Below are positions 28,160 through 36,230 of a DNA stretch of 64,000 nucleotides, one piece after another. This DNA is from Aplectana chamaeleonis (Eukaryota; Nematoda; Chromadorea; Rhabditida; Cosmocercidae). The notes beneath the pieces are model-generated. The model searched no databases. It was not told where the DNA came from and worked only from the letters and a program-made list of their open reading frames with translations. Made by a program: the position numbers and the translations under genes. Numbering within the stretch: the stretch's first letter is position 1; every line of letters starts with the position of its first letter. The stretch lies in contig JAPDOI010001316.1 of NCBI GenBank assembly GCA_029168955.1, positions 1 through 64,000 on the forward strand. Reading direction: 5' to 3'.

Positions 28160-29362
28160 TCCAGTTTGATGTCGCACACTTTCCACGGCCCGTGGAGCAC
28201 TTCCAGTTGCGTCGCGCACACTTTACAATGCGCGTGGAGCACTTCCAGTTGGGTCCCGCACACTTTCCACGGCGCGTGGCGCACTTCCAACTGGGTGCCG
28301 CATACTTTCCACGGCGCGTGGCGCACTTTCAGTTGGGTCCCGCACAGTTTCCACGGCGCGTGGCGCACTTCCATTTGGGTCGCGCACACTTTACAATGCG
28401 CGTGGAGCACTTCCAGTTGGGTCCCGTACACTTTCCACGGCGCGTGGCGCACTTCCAATTGGGTCCCGCACACTATCCACGGCGCGTGGCGCACTTCCAA
28501 TTGGGTCCCGCACACTTTCCACGGCGCGTTGCGCATTTCCAGTTTGGTGTCGCACACTTTCCACGGCTCGTGGGGCACTTCCAGTTGGGTCGCGCACACT
28601 TTACAATGCGCGTGGAGCACTTCCAGTTGGGTCCCGCACACTTTCCACGGCGCGTGGCGCACTTCCAATTGGGTGCCGCACACTTTCCACGGCGCGTGGC
28701 GCACTTCCAGTTGGGTCCCGCACAGTTTCCACGGCGCGTGGTGCACTTCCAGTTGGGTCTCGCACACTTTCAACGGCGCGTGGCGCACTTCCAGTTGGGT
28801 CCCACACACTTTCCACGGCGAGTGGTGCACTTCCAATTGGGTCCCGCACACTTTCCACGGCGCGTGGCGCACTTCCAGTTGAGTCCCGCACAATTTCCAC
28901 GGCGCGTGGCGCACTTCCAGTTGGGTCCCACACACTTTCCACGGCGCGTGGCGCACTTCCAGTTTGATGTCGCACACTTTCCACGGCCCGTGGAGCACTT
29001 CCAGTTGCGTCGCGCACACTTTACAATGCGCGTGGAGCACTTCCAGTTGGGTCCCGCACACTTTCCACGGCGCGTGGCGCACTTCCAACTGGGTGCCGCA
29101 TACTTTCCACGGCGCGTGGCGCACTTTCAGTTGGGTCCCGCACAATTTCCACGGCGCGTGGCGCACTTCCGATTGGGTCCCACACACTTTCCACGGCACG
29201 TGGCGCACTTCCAGTTGGGTCTCGCACACTTTCCACGGCGCGTGGCGCACTTCCAATTGGGTCCCGCACACTTTCCACGGCGCGTGGCGCACTTCCAATT
29301 GGGTCCCGCACACTTTCCACGGCGCGTGGCGCACTTCCAGTTTTGTCTCGCACACTTTCCAC
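28160..29362. repeat. 799-bp higher-order duplication at the array edge
   Basis: The marker series GTTTGATGTCGCACAC, TTGCGTCGCGCACAC, TTTACAATGCGCG and AACTGGGTGCCGCATAC occurs in the same order at about 28,163-28,310 and 28,962-29,110, 799 bp apart (19 monomers plus one base). Related blocks lie near 24,940 and 26,130. The last units before the junction are therefore part of a larger repeating segment. Confidence 0.75.
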
Positions 29363-29560
29363 GAACACTGCTCGCACTGCTGTCGCCCCGAGAGCGATCG
29401 GTCAGCGGCCGAGGCTGCTATTCGCAAACGACAGGGACCGCGGTGCCAGTTCGCCCCTCGGCAACTGCCCCGGCGATGACTTCAGAAATGGGAGGAGCCG
29501 GTCCCGCTCCGAGCGAAGGTTTGTCTGAGTAAGCGGGGGGGGGCTCTGTTGTATCGCACC
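29363..29560. other. Unique GC-rich junction sequence
   Basis: The satellite stops within a unit (CACTTTCCACG, then GAACACTGCTCGC), and about 200 bp of non-repetitive, GC-rich sequence follows, including a G9 run near 29,535. Short open frames run through the junction, but I see no domain, splice signal or conserved motif to support a gene. Confidence 0.6.
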
Positions 29561-29663
29561 TGGTCACGCCCATTTTCCCGTGCTACAATCCTGTTTATGG
29601 CAGGGGAGGGAAACCCCGGGTGATGCTTAGATTTAGTGCGGCACGGTAAAATGGGCGGGGCCA
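29561..29663. repeat. 23-bp inverted repeat with 57-bp spacer
   Basis: The arms TGGTCACGCCCATTTTCCCG(TGC) at 29,561-29,583 and its near reverse complement at 29,641-29,663 differ at three positions. The 57-bp spacer contains GGGGAGGGAAACCCCGGG. I see no target-site duplication, so it may be a degraded MITE, a structured RNA or a chance foldback. Confidence 0.65.
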
Positions 29664-29769
29664 AGTCCATTCTGCCATAGTGGCCCCTCACCGCTAAGAT
29701 AGTACCCTGTTTGGTTGGAGACATTTCACCTCTGCACCGCAAAAATGGACATGTGCCGGAGACTCTCTG

Positions 29770-30058
29770 GAATTATTCGTTTATTCGGCCAAATATTCGA
29801 ATATTGGGTCGTTCGAATATTCGAATAAACGAATTATCCGAAAAATTGACTTTTCCGAATATTCGAATAAACGAATTATTCCAAAAATTGACTTCTCCGA
29901 ATATTCGAATAAACGAATATTCGGAAAATTGGCTTTTCCGCATATTCGAATAAACAAATCATTCGAAAAATTTACTTTATCGAATAATCGAATTATTCGA
30001 ATATTCGATTATTTATTTATTCGACCGAATATTCGTTTTCCGAATATTCGTTGACATA
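29770..30058. repeat. AT-rich ATTCGAATA tract with 42-bp tandem units
   Basis: The tract is built from ATTCGAATA, ACGAATTATTCG and similar self-complementary words. Between about 29,819 and 29,985 it resolves into four tandem units with the key words TCGAATAAACGAAT, GAAAAATTGA and CTTTTCCGAA, spaced 42, 42 and 41 bp apart. It is unrelated in sequence to satellite A despite the shared period. A similar ATTCG-rich tract occurs at 50,560-50,770. Confidence 0.8.
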
Positions 30059-30283
30059 CTCTAATGCATAGTAGCCGTCGATGAGTTGCAATAATGGGCC
30101 GGGGAACCAGGGATCTAGTGAGATCCTTCTGGGTGTTGGTCACATCGCTGTCGAGGGTTATTATACGCGTGGGTCGGTCCTTGCGCGATGCCTTAGCATC
30201 GTGCTATGGAACATAAATCCCATCGCGTTCGCGACAATATCCATCAAGGAAACCTTCTCTAAAATAAAATGAATTTTTAATCT
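30059..30283. other. Unassigned sequence
   Basis: Mixed-composition sequence between the ATTCG tract and the retrotransposon target repeat. It contains a short stem around GATGCCTTAGCATC (30,188-30,201) but no open frame or motif I recognise. Confidence 0.5.
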
Positions 30284-30376
30284 GTTTTTCTTCGCTATGA
30301 AAATGTTATGATTCGGCATTGTGATATTTGTGAGAAGCTCGTTAAAAGATGTGAAGTACGTAGTACATTAGATTTG
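30284..30376 (+). repeat. Left half of retrotransposon target repeat, with TSD
   Basis: This segment matches, in reverse complement, the uninterrupted sequence at about 37,235-37,325. Shared words include CTTCGCTAT, GTTATGAT, ATTTGTGAG and AGCTCGTTAAA, followed by ATGTGAAGTAC. It ends in the 12-bp target-site duplication ACATTAGATTTG (30,365-30,376), repeated at 33,828-33,839. Confidence 0.88.
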
Positions 30377-30410
30377 CTGCCGAGATGTCGTACATTCGTG
30401 CCGTGGCAGT

Positions 30411-31219
30411 GTGGAGGAAAGAAGATCGCCTCCGTGCAAACCGACGTCAACCCCTCCGAGAAGAGGGTTTCTGTCATGGGAGAGGTGCTGGTCGGCCGCA
30501 GCTCTCCTGAGGATTCTACTACAAAGGGCCGGCGTCGAGAGGAATCCAGGTCCAGCGCAGAAGTACCTATGCGCCACGTGCAGCAAGGATGTCAACTGGA
30601 GACATACCAGCGTCCAGTGCTTCGGATGCCAAAGGTGGGTGCACTTCTCCTGTTCGGGCCTCAGTTCTGTGAGGCATCATGACTCATCCTTTCGTTGTGT
30701 TCCATGCTCTGCCCCCAGCAACTCTGATTCCTCATTTACCAACCGCCCCCTCTCCATTGTTCACATTAATCTCAACGGCCTTCGCAACAAGTTATCTGAA
30801 CTCTCTCTATTTGCACGTTCTCATCACCCGGATGTTATCATGGTTCAAGAAACCAAGCTCTCTCCTTCTACCACTTACCCCCAGCCTAACATTCCGGGAT
30901 ACACCGCCTATCACATGCCAAGGTCTGCTCTTGGGGGCGGAGTGTCTACTTTCGTGCAATCTGCCATACCTTCTCATATTATCCCTAATACTCCTAAGGA
31001 CGGCACTCTCGAGTACATTCCTGTACACCTCCCCCTCAAAACCCCTTTATCTCTATTTAACATCTACATTCCTCCTATAACATCTTGTCCCCCCTCTTAT
31101 AATCCTATTCCCCTCCTTAAGCAGTTGTACGACTGCTCACTCTCCCCTTCAGCTGTCTTTGCGGGTGACTTCAATGCTCACACGTTCTGTTCCGCTCTTG
31201 ATTCTGACGCCAGAGGGAA
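30411..31219 (+). pseudogene. Retrotransposon I ORF, 5' part: 2A-like motif, PHD finger, endonuclease
   Basis: This frame is open from the element's 5' end, and 30,411 is only a GTG, not a proven start. The nearest ATG (30,385) lies in another frame that stops at about 30,510, so a second lesion in the leader is possible. Residues 41-48 read GVERNPGP (30,531-30,554), a 2A-like motif. A PHD-type C4HC3 finger follows at 30,570-30,707: CATC, CFGC, the HxxC of WVHFSC, and CVPC. The APE-type endonuclease begins near 30,757 with VHINLNGLRNK and continues with QETKL, GGGVSTF, NIYIPP and GDFNAH; these carry the expected Asn, Glu and Asp-x-Asn catalytic positions. The frame is lost around 31,211-31,220 (AGAGGGAAGATG), where the endonuclease continues in the next frame. 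Confidence 0.85.
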
Positions 31220-33790
31220 GATGTCGAAGAGTGGGCTGAGGAGTGTGACCTGGTTATCCTCAATGATGACCAGCCCACTCGTCTCCCTGCCAACGGCCGA
31301 CCTTCTAGCCCAGATATCTCTCTTGTGTCATCCAATCTTTCTAATGCTTGCACGTGGTCCACATCCACAACTCTCTCCAGTGATCACATTCCCGTCTTTG
31401 TCTATATTGATCTCTCTGACTCTCTTGCCCCTTACTCTGGTTTTCGTCATCGTACTTATCTTAATTTAGGCCTAGCAGACTGGACCCTGTTCAGTGATGT
31501 TGCACTCCGCCATGCGGTCGACTACCCATGGAATGGTGATGTTCATCAGAAAGAGCGCCATCTAACAAGTGCCATCCGCAAGACCATGAAAGCAGCAATT
31601 CCTGAGGGTCGTGCCAAGACCTTTTTTCAAAATGTCAGCAGGGAAATAATGCAGAAGATAAGAACCAGAGATGAGAAGAGAGCCGCAGATCATCTAGACC
31701 CGGAGATTGCTGTGCTGGATAATGAGATCAAGCAGGATCTAGATAAGAACAAGAAGGAATGCTGGGAGAAGTTCACTGAAAAGCTGAATTTCAAGGCGGA
31801 CGGAACTACGACGTGGAAAGTCTTGAGGAAAATTTCCGGAAAGTCCGCTCCCCCGATGAGCTCCGCTATTGAGTTCGAGGAAAACATCTTCAAATCAGGG
31901 AAAGCGGCTGCTTACGCACTCGGCGAGAACTTTTTCATCACACGCACCAAGCGAGGCGTGCAAAACAGAGTCACGGTTAGAGAGCTGAGCCGGTTGCCGC
32001 TCATGAACGCTTCTGAGGCCTTTACTCTCACACAAGTTGAGAAGGCAATCAAAGAAATGCGAAATTCGAAGGCTATCGGACCTGACGGTATCTCCCCAGC
32101 CATCCTGAAGAAGCTTCCCACGGAACTTCTACCGATGCTTGCAGATATCATTAACACTTCTTTCCGGACCTGCACTCTACCCCAAGCTTGGAAGACAGCC
32201 AATGTGATACCGCTGCCAAAGCCAGGCAAGTCCCAAAGCACGGCGAAAGGCTTTCGACTAATAAGCCTGTTATCGCCCGTCGCTAAATTAGCTGAAAAGT
32301 TGATCGTGACTGACCTGGTTGATCAAAATGAGCGACAGCAGCATCAGCATGGGTTCAGGAAACTTCACTCTACTACTACTGCTCTAGTGGAGATCGTGAG
32401 CTTTGCGGTTGATGGGTTCAACATGAGAAAGCCCCTGAGAACGGTGGCCGTCGCCCTCGACCTGAGCAAAGCGTTTGACTCTGTTAACTTGGGACTGCTG
32501 TCCGAGAAACTGCTCAAGTCGTCGCTACCATCATGGCAGAAGCGATGGATTGCAGCTTTCACGAAAGGCCGCCGGGCTAAGGTTCTGTTCCAGAATCACA
32601 TATCCGATAGCATTCCAATAGCAGCCGGTGTTCCGCAAGGCGGAGTGTTGTCCCCTGCCCTATTTAGCCTGTATCTTGAGGACATCCCCGAGCCTCCCAA
32701 TGATGTAAAGATTGTTATGTATGCCGACGACATCACCATCATGTGCCAGGACCGTGACCTGCAAATAGCCGCTAACAAGATCAGCGCCTATCTCGTCGAG
32801 TTGAAGCTCTTCCTCGATAAAATGATGCTCACAGTCTCTGCTGCAAAATCCTCTGTTTCAGTGTTCACAACAAACACCAAGGAACACAGTGCTCATCCAG
32901 ATGTCAAATGGGATGGTAACCTGTTGCCAGCAGCCAAATTCCCCAAGCTGCTTGGCCTTATTCTTGATCCGTCACTGAAGTTCCACAAAAACGCGGAACA
33001 GAAACAAACAGTCGTCAAGGCTAGGCTTAATATCTTGAGAGCTCTCGGAGGAACATCATGGGGAAGCAGCCGAGAGACAATATTGAGAACCTACAGAGCA
33101 ATACTTCAGCCGGCTCTGGAATATGCGGCACCAGTGTGGCAGCACCTGGTGTCTGACAGCTCCTGGAATAAGCTGCAGCGTGTACAGAATGCTGCGCTAA
33201 GAATTGCTACCGGTTGTGCAAGGAGCTCCCCAATAGAACATCTTCACGCGGAGGCCTGCATACTGCCGGTCAAGGAGCATTGTGAACTCCAGGCACAGCA
33301 GATGTATATTAATGTTCTGAGACAGCCGAATCATCCAACAAAGAGAATCATGAAGCCCATAAGAGAGAGGTCGATTAGGACGCCGTTCGCCGATGCTCCT
33401 CGTGAAGTTGATGCACAGAGATGGGCCGACTCCAACATGAAGAGGCTTCGTCTTCTGCGTGAGGAGCACACCCAGTTTGTTCGAGGATATCTAACGAAGG
33501 CGGCTGTGAACCCTATCTTAGGAGCAGTGCCGCCTCGGGTTTGCGAGTCCGAGTCTCAACTCGGCAGACGAGCCAGATGTGCTCTTGCCTCGCTGCGCTG
33601 TGGTCACTCTATACTGCTCATGTCTTACGTCAACAAGATCGACAGCAGCCGACCAGACGCATGCCCGGACTGTGGTGCTCCCGGACACGACACGGCGCAC
33701 TTGTTCATGTGCCCGAAGAGACCTACCTCCTTGACCACAATGGACCTTTGGACGAATCCTGTCAAGGCCGCCCAGTTCCTCAACCTATGA
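31220..33790 (+). pseudogene. Retrotransposon I ORF, 3' part: endonuclease C-terminus, reverse transcriptase, zinc knuckle
   Basis: The frame is uninterrupted from the frameshift to TGA at 33,788-33,790, about 856 codons. It opens with the endonuclease end (DLVILND, then SSDHIPVF at about 31,377, the catalytic SDH). After a basic linker come the RT motifs: SKAIGPDGISP, VIPLPKPGKS, FRLISLLSP (Leu where most relatives have Pro), QHGFRKLHST, ALDLSKAFDSVN with the first catalytic Asp (32,459-32,479), GVPQGGVLSPALFSLYL, and MYADDITIM with the catalytic DD pair at 32,726-32,731. KLLGLILD follows. The C-terminus has CPDCGAPGHDTAHLFMCP, a zinc-knuckle-like CX2CX8HX3C array near 33,660-33,715, and ends in an LWTNPVKAAQFL segment. 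The RT catalytic residues are intact, so the copy is probably not very old. Confidence 0.92.
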
Positions 33791-33827
33791 CAAAAACCAC
33801 TTCGAGGCTGCAGAAGAAGAAGAAGAA

Positions 33828-33912
33828 ACATTAGATTTGGCATGGAGCTTAACACCGAATAAACGTTGAAAATTTGTTGAACTGATGTACTACTGGTTTG
33901 ACGGTGCTTTTT
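33828..33912 (+). repeat. Right TSD and right half of retrotransposon target repeat
   Basis: The second copy of ACATTAGATTTG is at 33,828-33,839. The following sequence (AAACGTTGAAAATTTGTTGA, then TGATGTACTACTG) matches the reverse complement of 37,158-37,212. Joined to 30,284-30,376 it reconstitutes one continuous repeat of about 170 bp. Confidence 0.88.
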
Positions 33913-34221
33913 TTCACAAAATATCGAAAACTTAGTGTGGCATTGGCAGGCCAAATTACCCGCCATTTGGAAACAAACAAATGCCCACGGCTGATGTCTT
34001 TTTTTTATATCGCACCTACCTGAAAACCTTCAAAAATATAGAGGAAATAACATAATACTATGACAATGCGAATCCAGTCAGCACGAATGTGTGCACTCGG
34101 TAAGACGCGCGTGGTATGGCCTTTCAGTGCATCATAAAATTTTCGATGCTTAGTTGAAAGTATACATCGGATCCGACTCACTCATTTTCGGATATCCATT
34201 CGAATGAACCGAAATTTTCGT
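33913..34221. other. Unassigned sequence
   Basis: About 300 bp of AT-rich sequence with T-runs (33,908-33,914 and 34,000-34,007). I see no coding capacity, terminal repeat or RNA motif. Confidence 0.5.
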
Positions 34222-34500
34222 GATTCAAAATCCGAATCACCGAAAAAACGTCAAAATCCGAATGATTCAAAATCTGAGTCACCGAAAAAACGTCGAAATC
34301 AGAGTGATCCAAAATCCGATTCACCGAAAAAACGTGAGATCCGAATGATCCAAAATCCGAATTACCGAAAAAACGTCAAAATCCGAATGATTAAAAACCT
34401 GAATCACCGAAATGTGCCATGAGTCGGATAATGATTCGGATACCGAATATCCGGAATATATGTCATTATTCGGGTCGGATAACGAGTCGGATATTGGCAG
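34222..34500. repeat. 42-bp minisatellite (CACCGAAAAAACG) and ATCCGAAT tract
   Basis: Units beginning TTCAAAATCC or TCCAAAATCC recur at 34,224, 34,266, 34,308, 34,349 and 34,391, spaced 42, 42, 41 and 42 bp apart. Each carries CACCGAAAAAACGT and a second ATCCGAATGA word. The tract then grades into ATTCGGATACCGAATATCCG-type simple sequence. The same CACCGAAAAAACGT word recurs at about 36,962-36,977. Confidence 0.85.
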
Positions 34501-34519
34501 GTTCGGTATGCACTATTAC

Positions 34520-35873
34520 TTAACACTTAAGAGACCGCCTGCTCCACGGCGAATTTCCACAGCCGACCGGTGCGCTCCACGGATAATCGTTTCCGTGGGT
34601 GACATGTGTGGACACGCGGTCCGCTGGGAACCATTTTGATCGGAGCAGGCTTTCTTACTTACACAACCAGTACTCCATTTCCACTCCAGCTGAGAGTACA
34701 GAGAGTAAATAGAGAATTGAAGTAAGGCCATAGTGAAGCAATGATCCACCGCTTTCTTACGGGCCTGCTTTGGCTTGATTTTGGAAGGTATTTCAACGTT
34801 GCATGCACAAGGTGCTTTGAAACACTTTTTGCAAATTTTTGGGCCTGCTGATCGCACAATAAACGTTTGTCTCTCGACTTCTAAAATTTTCTGCAGGGTA
34901 CAGGTAATGGTCAGAGCTGAGCCATGCGGAGCCAACCTCAAGTATTCGAAATTTGAAAAATGAACGAACTTCTACTATGCAATGTCCTACTGAACCTCAT
35001 GGAGAACTTTCGGCGGACTCATAAACTTTGACCTGCAATATTGTCCGATGTAACCCAAGAGAATTCCATCAAAAATCTCAAAATGGGAATGAGATTTATA
35101 ATCACCACCCCCCCCCAAATGACCACCTGAGCGGAGTCGCGCCAAAACCTCAAACGTTTGTCAACGGATAACGAACGACAGACAACAACGGTGCTTTTGA
35201 AATCTTGAAAAAAAAACATCATTTGATTGTTCTTCAAGGACTCCAAATATCCCCGTAGTGGAGTATCAACAAAATTTTGAGCATGGAACTATTCACAGGT
35301 TTTCACCACCCCCCCCCTCTCAAGTTATTTCCCTCTTGCAGTTTAGCGAAATCTGCAACAAAGATAAACGATGGCTAACATACCGCAATCGACGGAAATT
35401 TTATTGAAAATTGCAAAGTAAACATCGGAACCTTGTGCAGCAGCTCGAATGGCCCTCGGGACCAAGACAGCAAAATTTCAAACTATGACCTACTGCAGTT
35501 ATCTCAAATAGGTGGCACTGCTATTCCGACAATCAACTAGAAGACATCAGTTACGTGATGAGCATCATCTTAATAATCCCCTTTCGCAAAGTTTGGGACA
35601 ATTTTTTTCCCACCAAAGAAGCTAGGAAAATCGAAAAGTGCCATTTCCGGAGGTGGTAGTAAAATTACTAAGAACACTCAAAATGCTTGACCACTGTGAA
35701 TGTATATAGTTTACATTATTAAGAACCTATTCGTGTTTGAGCAGGACTTCACGCATTAGAACTTCAGAAAATATTGAAAGTTTTATGGCGTGGGTGCGCA
35801 GTGTGGACACGCGGTCCGAGGGGCAAAACAGCCGTGGGTGCGCAGTGTGGACACGCGGTCTCTAAAGTGTTAA
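34520..35873. mobile_element. piggyBac-type non-autonomous element with TTAA target duplication
   Basis: TTAA at 34,520-34,523 and 35,870-35,873 flanks inverted termini CACTTAAGAGACCGC (34,524-34,538) and the complement of CACTTTAGAGACCGC (35,855-35,869), which match at 14 of 15 positions. TTAA duplication with CAC-type ends is characteristic of the piggyBac superfamily. A subterminal word, CCGTGGGTGCGCAGTGTGG then ACACGCGGTC, occurs twice at the right end (about 35,787-35,817 and 35,832-35,860) and once, diverged and in the same orientation, at 34,593-34,622. No DDD transposase is recognisable in the 1,346-bp interior. A minus-strand frame of 141 codons (34,516-34,941), with a Cys cluster ICKKCFKAPCAC and its stop codon within the TTAA end, could be a remnant of a transposase C-terminus, but I cannot support that. 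Confidence 0.75.
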
Positions 35874-36230
35874 AAGAGTGCATCTGATGTCGCGACTCGG
35901 CATTTCACTGTACTGCAGCCATGCAGGTGCGTTATTACAGTGTAGACATCCACTTGGCGCGTATTGCGAAATTTCCGCCGCATTTTCTACGCATCGCCAG
36001 CGCAGATTTTGTTCAAACTTGGCAATGCTCCTCTTGGTTTAGTGGTACGACTGGCTCCCAAAACCACGTGTATTGATCGAACGGGCAACCCTGTTATAAG
36101 AGATTTAGACAGGAACTCGCGGGTGTTTACGAATTCGATGTGGACGATTGGTACTCATGTTGCCCATTCATACTAATGCTTTAACATTACACTCACTATG
36201 AAGATATTGTGAAGAATGGACAGATTTGTT
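35874..36230. other. Unassigned sequence with a weak tRNA-like box pair
   Basis: No gene is supported. TGGTTTAGTGGTACGAC near 36,036 resembles a Pol III A box, and TGATCGAACGGG about 40 bp downstream loosely resembles a B box. However, the acceptor and T stems do not form convincingly, so at most this is a degraded tRNA-derived repeat. A 70-codon open frame across 35,964-36,176 has no recognisable domain. Confidence 0.35.

Larger units (their letters stand above)
1..29362. repeat. Satellite A: 42-bp GC-rich tandem array
   Basis: About 700 head-to-tail copies of a 42-bp unit, all in the same orientation, fill this stretch and run off the left edge. The unit contains GTTGGGTCCCGCACACTTTC followed by CACGGCGCGTGGCGCACTTC and CA; its GC content is about 67% and it has several CpGs. 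Common variants are 41-bp units lacking one C in the CCC run, 30-bp units with an internal deletion (TCCCAGGCGCG), TTTACAATGCGCGTGGAGC units, TTTTGTCTCGC units and TTGAGATTGTGTC units. Because 42 is divisible by three and the consensus has no stop in any of the six frames, very long open frames appear on both strands. I regard these as non-coding artefacts. The array ends abruptly at about 29,362. Confidence 0.97.
30377..33827 (+). mobile_element. Non-LTR retrotransposon I (PHD-APE-RT-zinc knuckle), 3,451 bp
   Basis: The element is bounded by a 12-bp target-site duplication, and the matching empty site at 37,150-37,330 confirms both ends. The 3' end is an A-rich GAA repeat (AGAAGAAGAAGAA) instead of a long poly(A). 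The coding region is a single reading frame in layout: a short leader with a 2A-like motif, a PHD-type zinc finger, an APE-type endonuclease, a reverse transcriptase and a C-terminal CCHC-like knuckle. I see no RNase H domain. This layout fits the Jockey/ingi/I-like groups of APE-type LINEs; I cannot place it more finely without a tree. One frameshift near 31,215 and the lack of a clear in-frame ATG make this copy defective. The 5' UTR is short, so mild 5' truncation is possible. Confidence 0.93.

Noticed and set aside
1..29362. CRISPR-like array
   Set aside because: The 42-bp units are contiguous with no unique spacers, and the rest of the window is eukaryotic.
29482..29742. 86-codon minus-strand frame crossing the junction
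   Set aside because: No domain, no supporting context, and it spans the 23-bp inverted repeat.
29800..30058. Telomeric or centromeric motif
   Set aside because: The tract is ATTCGAATA-type simple sequence. No TTAGGC, TTAGGG or similar telomere repeat was seen, and no known centromere motif is recognisable.
30308..30682. 124-codon frame overlapping the start of retrotransposon I
   Set aside because: It is the wrong frame across the PHD region; its cysteines do not form the finger seen in the other frame, and it begins outside the element.
34516..34941. 141-codon minus-strand frame as a piggyBac transposase C-terminus
   Set aside because: The Cys cluster is suggestive, but the catalytic region and a recognisable transposase sequence are absent, so I did not annotate it as coding.
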